Shown piece by piece: positions 8,291 to 16,573 of a DNA stretch of 64,000 nt. Numbering within the stretch: the first letter of the stretch is position 1; the number at the start of each line of letters is the position of its first letter. The notes below the pieces were generated by a model. That model searched no databases and was not told the origin of the DNA. It saw nothing but the letters and a program-made list of their open reading frames with translations. The stretch comes from Niallia sp. Man26 (GTDB lineage Bacteria > Bacillota > Bacilli > Bacillales > Cytobacillaceae): NCBI RefSeq assembly GCF_022049065.2, contig NZ_CP095743.1:3735001-3799000 (forward strand). The letters run 5' to 3'. A program made the translations under genes and the position numbers.

Positions 8291-8962
8291 TTATATCATT
8301 TCGGAAACAAGCTTGGCGACCAATGCATTAGACAGTATGACAGGCTTGCCGGTAATCTTTTCTGCTTCTCTTCTTAAATTTTCTGTGTAGCCCATGCAGT
8401 CAAGTAAAATAAGATCTGCTTCTTCCTTCAGCATTGCAGCTGCTTTGTGGAATTCAGTTAGGTCATTTTCATAAGGAGTTGCCACTTGAAACACTGGGTT
8501 CATTCCAAACGGTGAATACTTAGGAAAGGAAGTTTCCTTTTGCTGCTCAAGAGGAACAATCACACCAAGCTTGCGTTTCCCTGTCAGTCCATGTATTGTA
8601 GGCGGAATGATATGATCTGGTTCAATTAGATAGGCTTTTTTCGTCGTTAATCCAGGAAAGACACCTGTACATAAAAGCAAAATTTGCGTTATTCCTATTC
8701 TTTCTAAGTAATTAATTTTATCCTGTAAAATCGGCTTTATCTTCTCTCTTGACATGATGACAGATTCGCCGTTTGTAAGCCTTGATGTCAGCACATATTC
8801 CCCTTTTTCTGGATAAAAATCAGCTTCTATTTGCTCTTTAGTAAGACCATCCAATACTCCCACCTGGACTAATTCGGCTGTTTCCTTAATATGCTTTTGG
8901 ATAATAGGAGCAACATCCATTCTTGGCGCCTGACCAATTGTGATCATACCTAGTTTTTTCAT
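8291..8962 (-). CDS. AroM family protein
   Basis: A 223-residue protein that matches the AroM family (opening with K-K-L-G-M-I-T-I-G-Q-A-P-R). AroM has no firmly known function and looks related to the Asp/Glu-racemase fold: the L-L-L-C-T-G segment and the L-L-D-C-M-G-Y segment each place a cysteine where racemases have a catalytic one. I chose the ATG at 8962 because GAGGGGAG lies eight bases before it; the longer frame starting at 8998 has no ribosome site. A second racemase-like protein lies in the same operon, so the two may act on stereoisomers of one substrate (inference). Confidence 0.8.
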   Translation of the reverse strand: MKKLGMITIGQAPRMDVAPIIQKHIKETAELVQVGVLDGLTKEQIEADFYPEKGEYVLTSRLTNGESVIMSREKIKPILQDKINYLERIGITQILLLCTGVFPGLTTKKAYLIEPDHIIPPTIHGLTGKRKLGVIVPLEQQKETSFPKYSPFGMNPVFQVATPYENDLTEFHKAAAMLKEEADLILLDCMGYTENLRREAEKITGKPVILSNALVAKLVSEMI

Positions 8963-8987
8963 GATTAGTCTCCCCTCTAATAAAATG

Positions 8988-9007
8988 AGAGGAAGCAAAC
9001 TTCCTCT
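8988..9007 (-). other. Intercistronic hairpin between DUF1177 and aroM-like genes
   Basis: An 8-bp perfect inverted repeat (AGAGGAAG/CTTCCTCT, four-base loop) is followed on the minus strand by only a weak T-rich stretch. It may stabilise the upstream mRNA or reduce read-through, and is not a convincing full terminator. Confidence 0.45.
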
Positions 9008-9019
9008 TTAAGTTAGTAT

Positions 9020-9964
9020 TTAAACAGCAGCTGTTTTGCCCATCGTCTGTAAAATCTGCATTGAACCATACAATTCTGTGATACGGCTGAATTCAGACGC
9101 GCTGTAGAATTCACAAGTTCCGTTCGTTGTCTCTATTGCCACTTCAATTGCAAAGCGGACAGCATCTGCTATATCTGTTTCATGGCTTGCGCCTGTACCG
9201 CACCCTGGGACAATGGATTGAGCGGTGATTGCCAAGCCTACAACAGGGGCACTTGTTGCAACAGCAGGCTGAAGAATCGAGTTTATATGATGCAGATCGT
9301 TCCCATAAGGAGTTATATCTTGCGAGGTTACTGGAAATGTAACAGGAAATTTTCCAGTGGTCATTTCTTTTATCCGCAGCAAGTCCTCACTAACCCGCAG
9401 TATGTAGCCCTCTTTAACTGTTGGTGAAATGGCGATGCCTTTATGATTAATCACGCGATTTCCTTTAGTTGTATCAATAGACAGAATACAATCCATTTCA
9501 GGAACAACTTCATGTTTGTTCATCGTCAAGATATCGACTGGTGAATCCATGAAGTCCACTGGCTCATGAGGTCTTGTCGGCGCATTTGGACAAATATGTG
9601 TTGTGATAATAACGTCTCCTACAAGGGTGTCGCCCTTTGCCTGCATCTCAGCTAATTTAAGTGCAGCAGCAATCGCAGCGACAGCACCATCAGCATCTGA
9701 TACAAGGCCAATTCTGCTTGGCCGTGCTCCTATTCCCCCTAATCTTCCAATGATACCAACAGTCGGAGCACTTCCTCCCGCAAGTTTGCCGTCAGAACCT
9801 GGTATTGTCACCTTAATAAAATCCGTGCTGCCTTTTTCGCCTTTGACAGTTTCAACTTTTACCTCTATGTTAGGATACTCCTTAAATAGCTCAGCAGCTG
9901 TCTCTCCCGTTACATAAGCATTATCCAGTAAATCAATTGCCTTCAGTGTTTGTTTAAGCGCCAT
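9020..9964 (-). CDS. DUF1177 family protein
   Basis: A 314-residue soluble protein of the conserved DUF1177 family, for which I know no established function. It is rich in glycine and acidic turns (G-I-I-G-R-L-G-G-I-G-A-R-P-S-R) and has conserved polar clusters T-T-H-I-C-P-N-A-P-T-R-P-H and S-I-D-T-T-K-G-N-R, reminiscent of metal or substrate sites. No signal peptide or membrane segment is seen. It has a GGAGGG site before the ATG and lies 20 bases after DUF917. The genetic linkage to DUF917, AroM and an OPT transporter is the only functional clue. Confidence 0.8.
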   Translation of the reverse strand: MALKQTLKAIDLLDNAYVTGETAAELFKEYPNIEVKVETVKGEKGSTDFIKVTIPGSDGKLAGGSAPTVGIIGRLGGIGARPSRIGLVSDADGAVAAIAAALKLAEMQAKGDTLVGDVIITTHICPNAPTRPHEPVDFMDSPVDILTMNKHEVVPEMDCILSIDTTKGNRVINHKGIAISPTVKEGYILRVSEDLLRIKEMTTGKFPVTFPVTSQDITPYGNDLHHINSILQPAVATSAPVVGLAITAQSIVPGCGTGASHETDIADAVRFAIEVAIETTNGTCEFYSASEFSRITELYGSMQILQTMGKTAAV

Positions 9965-9984
9965 TGTAATCCCTCCAGTAATTT

Positions 9985-11040
9985 TTATAGATAATTAATA
10001 ATTTGCTTGCCGATTATTTTTTCGATTGGACACATTAATGAATGATTTCTCATTGTGCTGCTTAAAATCAGTTTTTCCTTTGGAACAATAATCACAGCTA
10101 AGTTCTGCCCTTTTTCCACCTCTGCCGTAACAACCGGCCGGCCAGTTTTAGCATCAAGTGTCATAATTAAATCTGGAAATGTTCCGTAGCGGATTCCATC
10201 CTTTTCAATCGTCATATATTCATTCCAAAAGCTCATGCTCCAATCCTTATTTATCGTCACCGTGCCAACATCAAAGCCGCCTGTTGTTTCCAGCACAAAA
10301 TCAGTAACTGTCCCTTCGGCGATGACCTTTCCGCCAAGCAAAGCGACTACGCTGTCAATAGCGGCTTCTCCTTTGTGGGAGCAAAGCGCTTCTCCCACTT
10401 GGATTGCCTGCTGAATTGCACCGCTTGCTCCATGTTTCTTTGCATAAGCAACTGGAACTGGATTGCGGGCTACAGCCACTAAACCGCCTGCTTCCACTGA
10501 CAGTTGCCGCACAGTACTAGCTGCTATATCTAAAGAGCTTGAGATGGAGAGTTCCAGGAAGCGCTCGCCTCTTCCGCCGACAGCAGCCTGATGAGAAATA
10601 AATCCGGCTTGCTCAGATAAATTAAGAGATCCCATTATTCCTGTCGGGTGAGCTCTTCCGTTACAAGGAATGTCCACAACAGGCAAACCAGTTACAGCTG
10701 ATTGAAACCAGCCATTAACAGTTGTGCTCGCGCCATTTTCATTTGTGATAATTCCGCGAATTGGCTCGTTCATTGCCTGTGAAAGTAAATCAATAGCCTT
10801 GATATAATGCATCGGTTTCACATATTGTTCCTTTGCTGCAGGTGCCCCGACAAGGGAAACAGTCACAAGCAGGTCCTCATCTTCCATTTCCTCTGCTGTC
10901 TTTAAAATCGGATGACCGATTTCAAGGGCAAGCCGGCCGATTTGAAGTCCGTCTGCAATTTTGCCCCCTCCGCCTCCGCCAAGGACTGCTCCTCCATAAA
11001 CGGCATGCTCTACTGTATACTCATCTAATTTAATAGCCAA
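9985..11040 (-). CDS. DUF917 family protein (S-methyl-thiohydantoin desulfurase-like)
   Basis: A 351-residue DUF917 protein with the N-terminal glycine-rich signature A-V-L-G-G-G-G-G-G-K and the conserved D-I-P-C-N-G-R-A-H-P-T motif. The start is a TTG at 11040 preceded by GAGG. As I recall, one DUF917 branch has been assigned to thiohydantoin desulfurases in ergothioneine and methylhistidine breakdown, and the Pfam name changed to reflect that. A hydantoin-racemase-like protein in the same operon fits ring compounds of that kind. The exact substrate cannot be read from this sequence and family members vary widely. Confidence 0.8.
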   Translation of the reverse strand: MAIKLDEYTVEHAVYGGAVLGGGGGGKIADGLQIGRLALEIGHPILKTAEEMEDEDLLVTVSLVGAPAAKEQYVKPMHYIKAIDLLSQAMNEPIRGIITNENGASTTVNGWFQSAVTGLPVVDIPCNGRAHPTGIMGSLNLSEQAGFISHQAAVGGRGERFLELSISSSLDIAASTVRQLSVEAGGLVAVARNPVPVAYAKKHGASGAIQQAIQVGEALCSHKGEAAIDSVVALLGGKVIAEGTVTDFVLETTGGFDVGTVTINKDWSMSFWNEYMTIEKDGIRYGTFPDLIMTLDAKTGRPVVTAEVEKGQNLAVIIVPKEKLILSSTMRNHSLMCPIEKIIGKQIINYL

Positions 11041-11050
11041 TTTATATTCC

Positions 11051-12673
11051 TCACTTCCCTAATTTGAATACGGAATTAAAGAAGCTGTACAAGGCATCAC
11101 CAGCTATAAATCCGGCTGCCAATATGCTCATTGGTGTTTCTGCTTCTTTTCCTTTTTTCTTGACCCACAGCAGTCGAATAATAATACCTGCAAGAACAGC
11201 GATACCGGCATAAGGTGTCAATATAAGCAATCCTGTTGCAAACATGATGCCGATTTGGCGGGTCGGTCCGCCAATTAATTGGAGCAATGCTCCTGGTATT
11301 GCCCATATTAAGAGCTGTTTTGCAACGTCTGTCGATGTGCCTGCTTGAATGGTAGAAACATAAACAGCATCGATTGGCGGTACAAGATTGTTAGCAAAGT
11401 AGCCTTTATATGTGAACAAAACAGTCAATAAAGCAATCCCAAAAGCCAGAAGCGACGTCATATATTGCTGCTTTCTTCCGTCCACCTCATACTCAGGATT
11501 CTCTCCTTTTCCACGCAGGATATAGCCTGTTTTGAAGTCATAGCCAAGGTCGGCGAATGCTGGACCTGTGGCTGCACTAAACCCGGCAAGAAGAGCTAAG
11601 GCAAGCGGTGGAAAACCGATCATCATCCCTAACAATAGGGTAATGAAGGCTACAGCAAATGCTGGGAACCAGCCAGAATGCATGGCGGCAATCCCGACAA
11701 TAAGCTCATGTACGAATGCAGCAAAGGCAGCAAACAAGAGAAAAGCAAGGAGCATGCCTAATGACATCTGTGTCATGAGACCTCCAACAAGGGCCAGAAT
11801 TAATGCAATGACGAGGTAGGCAAGAAAGCCAAAACCTAACGTTTTCTGAGCTGTTTTAATAGAAGTAGTAAAAGTCTCGGCCTCTGGCTTGTCTACTGCG
11901 GCAGCAATCTCTTTTCTTCCTTTTCTGCTTTCCTTGCCTTCTTTTCTGAAAATCAATATAGAAACTTGCACAAGCGCTACAATACCGGCGCCAATCATAA
12001 TGCCATGGGGAATATATAATGCATTCACATCGACGCCAAACACTGGGATAGAATATTGGCGGAACAGCAAGCCAATCCCAAATACGGACAGCGCCCAAAT
12101 ATTTCCGATAAACGCTACACCAAAAGCGGACATTGGAATATGCAGTATGGAGCCGACTATGCCAATTACGGCGCCGACTCCAAGCAGACCAGCCCGTTTC
12201 CCCCCTTTATCACCTGCAACAATTGCTTGTGCTGTGGCAACACCCGGCGCCCAAGTTCCTGATGCTGGGAAAAGCTTTGAATCAAACAGTTTATACAGAA
12301 TCGCAGCATCTACAAACATTGCCAGCGCTGCGCCTATTAACATCGGTATAATAAGATCAGGAGCACCTATTAAAAAAGGTATACCGATTGGAATCAACAA
12401 ACTGTTGGCTGCCCCAAAGGTTGCGGAGGAGATAGATGTTTGAATAAGGTTTTGCCGATGCACTGACTTGTATCTCGACAGGATTGTTACTGGTATTCTA
12501 GCTATCAGCATAGCGACAAGAGCACCGATAATCGATGTATTAGGCGTTACTCCAAGTGAGACGATAATCTGCATCCCAATAATGGCTCCGAATACTGCTG
12601 TGATAGTTGTTAAAATTAACGAAAATGGCTCAAACAGCCGTGGATGCTTTTTTTCTTCTTTGAATTGTTTCAT
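11051..12673 (-). CDS. OPT family oligopeptide/metal-chelate transporter
   Basis: A 540-residue integral membrane protein with about 14 hydrophobic segments, matching the OPT/YSL family. Signs are the N-terminal S-L-I-L-T-T-I-T-A-V-F-G-A segment, A-S-G-T-W-A-P-G-V-A-T-A-Q, and the D-L-G-Y-D-F-K-T-G-Y segment conserved in prokaryotic OPTs. These carriers import peptides or peptide-like chelates with protons. It is clearly the uptake component of the surrounding operon, 11 bases before DUF917 and 48 bases after the racemase gene. A strong GGAGGG site precedes the ATG. A short peptide or amino-acid-derived compound is the most economical substrate guess. Confidence 0.9.
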   Translation of the reverse strand: MKQFKEEKKHPRLFEPFSLILTTITAVFGAIIGMQIIVSLGVTPNTSIIGALVAMLIARIPVTILSRYKSVHRQNLIQTSISSATFGAANSLLIPIGIPFLIGAPDLIIPMLIGAALAMFVDAAILYKLFDSKLFPASGTWAPGVATAQAIVAGDKGGKRAGLLGVGAVIGIVGSILHIPMSAFGVAFIGNIWALSVFGIGLLFRQYSIPVFGVDVNALYIPHGIMIGAGIVALVQVSILIFRKEGKESRKGRKEIAAAVDKPEAETFTTSIKTAQKTLGFGFLAYLVIALILALVGGLMTQMSLGMLLAFLLFAAFAAFVHELIVGIAAMHSGWFPAFAVAFITLLLGMMIGFPPLALALLAGFSAATGPAFADLGYDFKTGYILRGKGENPEYEVDGRKQQYMTSLLAFGIALLTVLFTYKGYFANNLVPPIDAVYVSTIQAGTSTDVAKQLLIWAIPGALLQLIGGPTRQIGIMFATGLLILTPYAGIAVLAGIIIRLLWVKKKGKEAETPMSILAAGFIAGDALYSFFNSVFKLGK

Positions 12674-12721
12674 TTAATGGCCCTCCATTACAAAGTTGTA
12701 AGTTGATTTTTACTATATTAT

Positions 12722-13399
12722 CTAGAGAAGGACGCCTAATCCACCTTGACCACTTCTATTAAAGGAGGAGTTCACTATATATGCGGAAATTAAGCCCTCC
12801 GCCTCTACTGCATCGATAATCGGAATATTCATATCCTTCCGCAACATATCTGCAAGACCAATGGTTGTGAAGCCAGTACAAGCAAAGACGATTGTTTCTG
12901 CTCCCTGCTCCAGCAGGGTTAGGACTGCTTGTCTCCCCTTCTCCTTCCCCTCTGGTTTCATTAGATCCGTTGTATTCGCAACACCCTCCGGCACCAAGTA
13001 GGCTACTAGCTTTTCACCGAGGATTTCTTCCATCACAATCGGAGGCTTCTCTGTTATACCGATGATTCCTACAGGCTTTCCTATTGCCAGTGCAGTCAAA
13101 GCAGCCGCACTGCCTGCACCGATGACAGGAATCGAAACAGCCTCACGCAGCTCCTTTATACCTGGATCTGCTGCACAGCTTATTACAATCAGCTCTGCGC
13201 CTTCTTCCTCCATTTCGATTCCTAATGCCACTATCTTCGGCACCGCTGCTAATTCTGTGGCAGCATCATGAATACCTTGTGGCTGATCTGGAATACATCT
13301 GTTTATGACAGGAATTCCATATAAAGAATTGATTTTATTTCCATGGCTGTTAACTACTTCAGGATCCTTTGCGGTGAAAACCCGGATAACTCCAATCAT
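12722..13399 (-). CDS. Aspartate/glutamate/hydantoin racemase family protein
   Basis: A 225-residue protein of the Asp/Glu/hydantoin racemase superfamily. The two catalytic cysteine positions are present: I-V-I-S-C-A-A-D-P-G near residue 75 and V-F-A-C-T-G-F near residue 175. The length and the internal G-I-I-G-I-T segment fit hydantoin racemases better than glutamate racemase MurI. It is the first gene of the OPT-DUF917-DUF1177-AroM operon, with AGGAGG before the ATG, a TATAAT box about 55 bases upstream and a near-perfect CodY box between them. It probably interconverts stereoisomers of the imported compound. Confidence 0.8.
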   Translation of the reverse strand: MIGVIRVFTAKDPEVVNSHGNKINSLYGIPVINRCIPDQPQGIHDAATELAAVPKIVALGIEMEEEGAELIVISCAADPGIKELREAVSIPVIGAGSAAALTALAIGKPVGIIGITEKPPIVMEEILGEKLVAYLVPEGVANTTDLMKPEGKEKGRQAVLTLLEQGAETIVFACTGFTTIGLADMLRKDMNIPIIDAVEAEGLISAYIVNSSFNRSGQGGLGVLL

Positions 13400-13418
13400 A
13401 ATTTCCTCCTATTGATTT

Positions 13419-13433
13419 AATTTTCTGAAATTT
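13419..13433 (-). promoter_or_regulatory. CodY box upstream of the racemase-OPT operon
   Basis: AATTTTCTGAAATTT matches the 15-bp CodY consensus AATTTTCWGAAAATT at 14 of 15 positions. It lies about 15-29 bases after the predicted start of transcription and 20 bases before the racemase start, so CodY should block the operon when branched-chain amino acids and GTP are plentiful. Confidence 0.75.
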
Positions 13434-13454
13434 GTTAATGTGTCTATCTTACCG

Positions 13455-13460
13455 ATTATA
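13455..13460 (-). promoter_or_regulatory. -10 element of the racemase-OPT operon promoter
   Basis: A perfect TATAAT on the minus strand lies 56 bases upstream of the racemase start. No good -35 is present at 16-18 bases, which fits a promoter that needs an activator such as the neighbouring PucR protein. Confidence 0.45.
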
Positions 13461-13494
13461 TAAATTGCAAACAATGTCCCGAAAATACAAAAAA

Positions 13495-13528
13495 TAAAAA
13501 AGCCCATTGTGCTCTGAGCACAATGAGC
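13495..13528 (-). terminator. Terminator of the pucR-family gene
   Basis: A stem of about 13 bp (GCTCATTGTGCTC with GAGCACAATGGGC on the minus strand, one mismatch) is followed by TTTTTT, directly after the regulator stop. It separates the regulator from the racemase operon downstream. Confidence 0.85.
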
Positions 13529-13535
13529 AGGAATT

Positions 13536-15050
13536 TCACCTAGAAATTCGAAATAAATGGAAATATATACAAAGATAGCATGAAAACTTTTCATAGAAAG
13601 ATTCTAGTTTTAATCCAGACATTTCCTTTACCTTATCTATTCGGTATTTGACAGAGTTTCGGTGGATAAATAATTGTTCACCTGTTTCTAACAAACTGCC
13701 ATTTGTTGATAAGTAATAAAATAATGTCTTCACAAGCTCACTGCCCGTCTCTCTGTCATATGATAATAGTTTGCCAATCTTTCTTTCGATGACAGCATCA
13801 AAATTAATATATTCTGTGCTGTCTAACAGCAATTTAAATAGCTCCACATCATCAAAGTTATGAAGCTGCTGATCGTTATTTAAGCTTCTCCCTATCTTGA
13901 CTGCGTTTCTTGCCTCTTGGTAGCTCAAATGAATATCCCATAGCAAGGAATAGCCACCTATTCCTACTTGAAGTCCTTTATATCTCTTTGTAAACGGCTC
14001 TAGCTGCTTAGACCAGTGCTCAGGCCTCCAAAGTGAATTTGAACTGCTCGACTGGATTATTACAAGCCTATTTCCTTGGAAGAGACTGTATATTTTAATA
14101 CCTTGTAACCCTTCCAGCTCTTTTAAAGAAGTCTGCAGCTGAACTAGCATGCCTGCATCTTCCTCTAACAGCCCTTGCAGTTCAAAGACAACCACCTGCC
14201 ACATAGCATCTGGATTTAGCCCAAACTGTCTGCTTTTTGTGACTACCTCATCCTGCGGTAAGTAAATTCCTGCTATAAGCTCCTCCATAAAGCTTCCTCT
14301 TAGTCTATTTTCAGTATCAACGGCTGTTTTTCTTCTCATCAGTTCTAATGAGAACACAAGTCTGGCCTGCTCTACACATACCATTTCCATTTCATCAAGG
14401 GATTCTTTTTGAAGTATAAATGTTCCCACATGCTCCTTATCTACTGTAATATCCCAGTAGCTCATATTTGCAGATGTTTCGCTTGTAATAGAGTTGGAAG
14501 AAACAATCATATTGCCATGCTTGTCGAGCAGAGAGATTGGCGCATTCAGCATTTGCGAGACATTATCGGCAACCACTTGGATTCCGCTGTTTTCTAAAAC
14601 TAATGTTGTCAGCTTTTTATAAATTTCCTCCGATCTTCTGAGCAATGAAGCCTGCTTGTTCAGAATCTGTTCCATGACAGCATTAGTAATATCAATATAG
14701 GGAATTCCTGGCGGAAGCTGAATGATGGGCAGCTGATGCTGATTGCTTAAATCAATCATTTCCTGCGGCATTTCATGTAAATATCTTTCTGGCTTTATAG
14801 CAAGTGCAGCAGCATTTGCCTTTGCAAGCATTTCGACAACCTTTGGCAGCTTTGAGAGATCATCTCTTAAAGAATAAGCTGTGGTCAACAGCAGTTCTCC
14901 TTCCCTTAACCAACCGTCAATATCAGGCACTTCCATAATATCGATAAATTGAACAACACGGCAGAGCCCCTCCTTTCCACTTATTACACTTGCTTCCCTT
15001 AAAACTGGAAGCATTAACAACTCTTCTAATGTAATGCCAGATGGATTCAT
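13536..15050 (-). CDS. PucR family transcriptional regulator
   Basis: A 504-residue regulator of the PucR type: an N-terminal PucR ligand domain (about 1-120, with L-L-M-L-P-V-L-R-E-A and R-E-G-E-L-L-L-T-T-A), a central GAF/CdaR-like region, and a C-terminal helix-turn-helix with the H-R-N-S-V-K-Y-R-I motif near residue 470. PucR proteins activate catabolism of purines, allantoin or amino-acid derivatives. I place the start at the ATG at 15050 because AGGGGTGA lies eight bases before it; a GTG at 15062 in the same frame overlaps that ribosome site. It sits between an EIIC_2 gene and the racemase-OPT operon and is likely their regulator. Confidence 0.88.
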   Translation of the reverse strand: MNPSGITLEELLMLPVLREASVISGKEGLCRVVQFIDIMEVPDIDGWLREGELLLTTAYSLRDDLSKLPKVVEMLAKANAAALAIKPERYLHEMPQEMIDLSNQHQLPIIQLPPGIPYIDITNAVMEQILNKQASLLRRSEEIYKKLTTLVLENSGIQVVADNVSQMLNAPISLLDKHGNMIVSSNSITSETSANMSYWDITVDKEHVGTFILQKESLDEMEMVCVEQARLVFSLELMRRKTAVDTENRLRGSFMEELIAGIYLPQDEVVTKSRQFGLNPDAMWQVVVFELQGLLEEDAGMLVQLQTSLKELEGLQGIKIYSLFQGNRLVIIQSSSSNSLWRPEHWSKQLEPFTKRYKGLQVGIGGYSLLWDIHLSYQEARNAVKIGRSLNNDQQLHNFDDVELFKLLLDSTEYINFDAVIERKIGKLLSYDRETGSELVKTLFYYLSTNGSLLETGEQLFIHRNSVKYRIDKVKEMSGLKLESFYEKFSCYLCIYFHLFRISR

Positions 15051-15069
15051 GCGTTGCTTCACCCCTATG

Positions 15070-15108
15070 AAAAAAAGGGCCTTCGTTTCATCCGAAAGCC
15101 CTTTTTTT
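15070..15108 (-). terminator. Terminator between the EIIC_2 gene and pucR
   Basis: GGGC-TTTCG pairs with CGAAGGCCC on the minus strand with one mismatch, flanked by A- and T-runs. It lies directly after the EIIC_2 stop. Confidence 0.85.
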
Positions 15109-15114
15109 AATTTA

Positions 15115-16131
15115 TTATTGTACCTTCATTGCTAAGTCGCCTGTTTTTGCCCAGCCGACTCTTAAAACAACATAGTATAAAGGCAGTGTAATGGCTATTG
15201 GAAGAACAACTCCTAATGCCATATATGTTAAGAATCCGCTCGCACCTTGTGTTGCCAAAATGCTGATTGGAGCAATTAAAGAATTCAAGCCAAGTCCTGC
15301 TAATTCATAAGTTGCTGTAAAGCCAAAGCCTAATGTAGCGATTGGTGCACAAATAACGGCTGCTACAAATGGCGGAATGATCAGCAACGGATTTTTCACA
15401 ATATTCGGGAACTGCACCTTTGGTGTGATGATCGACTGTGCCAAGAAGCCACCCATATCGTTTTGACGTAGAGACATTGCCGTAAATCCAACAAATTGAA
15501 CGGTACAGCCAATAAGTGCAGCAGCACTTGAAACTGGATCCATCTGCAAGGCAATTGCCAGGGCTGCCGACGAAGCCGGTGTCATTAACAAAATACTCCA
15601 AACCAATGAAATAACCATTGATGCAACTAATGGTGAACCTTGCACAGAAGAAGTAATTTCAGCACTGATCCACTCTAATAGCGGTGTTGTAACATAAGCC
15701 AAGCCAACACCCGCAAATCCACCAACTAGAATAGCACCTGCTGGAATAGCAATCATATCCAAAATAGTTTTGCCGACAATTTTTTTACCAACAATTGTTG
15801 CCACTACTGCAGCAAGAACGGCACTGATTGGCTGCCCTGTAACAAGGACCATGCCTGACTCTGTGGCATGCAGTGCATTCCCTCCAATTGTACTGCAGAC
15901 CATCGCGCTAAAAATCACTAATGTATTACCGCCAAGCTGATAGGCAATTCCCGCCCCGAAGGCAGGTGCCAATAGCACTTTAGCTACAGAGCCGATGTGG
16001 GTAAGAGTATCCCACCCTAGCGCTTTTCCGATTGATTCAAGCAGCAAGCCAAGTCCTAATGTAACCAACACGGCATTTGACATTCCTGCTGATGCTTTAT
16101 ATAAACCATCCATAAAAGTTTTTTTATTCAT
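15115..16131 (-). CDS. PTS_EIIC_2 family membrane protein, orphan
   Basis: A 338-residue protein with about ten hydrophobic segments, matching the PTS_EIIC_2 family: small and Gly/Ala-rich, with repeats such as A-P-A-F-G-A-G-I-A-Y-Q-L-G-G-N and T-P-A-S-S-A-A-L-A-I-A-L. Despite the family name there is no EIIA or EIIB partner here, and such proteins usually lack phosphorylatable domains, so a plain solute carrier is likely. It lies upstream of pucR in the same direction and has a CodY box in its promoter. A 220-nt leader with a short peptide and a terminator precedes it. A second family member is encoded at 48.8-49.9 kb. Confidence 0.8.
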   Translation of the reverse strand: MNKKTFMDGLYKASAGMSNAVLVTLGLGLLLESIGKALGWDTLTHIGSVAKVLLAPAFGAGIAYQLGGNTLVIFSAMVCSTIGGNALHATESGMVLVTGQPISAVLAAVVATIVGKKIVGKTILDMIAIPAGAILVGGFAGVGLAYVTTPLLEWISAEITSSVQGSPLVASMVISLVWSILLMTPASSAALAIALQMDPVSSAAALIGCTVQFVGFTAMSLRQNDMGGFLAQSIITPKVQFPNIVKNPLLIIPPFVAAVICAPIATLGFGFTATYELAGLGLNSLIAPISILATQGASGFLTYMALGVVLPIAITLPLYYVVLRVGWAKTGDLAMKVQ

Positions 16132-16165
16132 CTCTCTCTACTCCCTTGTTTTAATTTTCTCCAAT

Positions 16166-16196
16166 AAAAAAGCCTGTCCGCAGATTCCGGATAGGC
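16166..16196 (-). terminator. Leader terminator in front of the EIIC_2 gene
   Basis: GCCTATCCG and CGGACAGGC form a 9-bp stem (one mismatch) with a seven-base loop, followed by TTTTTT on the minus strand. It ends about 35 bases before the EIIC_2 start, downstream of the leader peptide, so it can act as an attenuator. Confidence 0.75.
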
Positions 16197-16211
16197 ACCA
16201 TTCGTACATCA

Positions 16212-16254
16212 CGTTTAGCGCCCTTGTTTGATACAACAAAAACTGGACTAAACG
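16212..16254 (-). other. Structured element in the EIIC_2 leader RNA
   Basis: An outer 7-bp inverted repeat (CGTTTAG...CTAAACG) encloses an inner hairpin (TTGTT-N6-AACAA). It lies between the leader peptide and the terminator and matches no riboswitch class that I recognise. Confidence 0.5.
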
Positions 16255-16288
16255 ATTCCCTATAATAGTAATGGGGGTTCATTTAATC

Positions 16289-16348
16289 CTACGTGCTGAG
16301 TATGAGAATAATAATGAGTGATGAAGTTAAGATTGCATTTGCTTTCAT
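16289..16348 (-). CDS. 19-residue leader peptide / small hydrophobic protein
   Basis: MKANAILTSSLIIILILST is encoded behind a near-perfect AGGAGGAG ribosome site four to five bases from the ATG. The peptide is hydrophobic with a run of isoleucine and leucine codons. It begins about 30 bases after the predicted transcription start and is followed by a structured stretch and a terminator before the EIIC_2 gene, the layout of a translation-coupled attenuator. It could instead be a small membrane protein. The CodY box in the promoter and the Ile/Leu-rich codons both point toward branched-chain amino acid supply, which is inference. Confidence 0.6.
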   Translation of the reverse strand: MKANAILTSSLIIILILST

Positions 16349-16383
16349 GATATTCTCCTCCTAAAACAAGTTATTGTGAAGCA

Positions 16384-16413
16384 ATAATATCACCAATATT
16401 CTGAAAATGTAAA
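16384..16413 (-). promoter_or_regulatory. EIIC_2 promoter with CodY box in the spacer
   Basis: On the minus strand TTTACA and TATTAT are separated by 18 bases (each 5 of 6 to sigma-A consensus). A CodY box with 13 of 15 matches occupies 16395-16409, inside the spacer, so bound CodY would exclude RNA polymerase. The predicted start is near 16377. The rest of the 16132-16605 gap holds the leader elements listed separately and AT-rich DNA. Confidence 0.65.
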
Positions 16414-16573
16414 TAATTATTTTATTTCTGAATATATTAAAGCGTTCTCATTTTTAAACAATATGGAAGATTTCCAGCTCATTTTTTTCTATATTGTTGT
16501 TTTTTAAGATATTTTTTTTGCTATACGCAGGAATAACGCTATATTTATTTCACAATTGCAGTTTTTTAAAAAT

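Noticed and set aside
11889..12443. 184-codon open frame on the plus strand
   Set aside because: It lies entirely opposite the OPT transporter gene, has no ribosome site, and its composition follows from the complementary membrane-protein codons.
13409..13594. 61-codon frame between the pucR-family and racemase genes
   Set aside because: It runs through the pucR terminator, the racemase -10 box and the CodY box and has no ribosome site.
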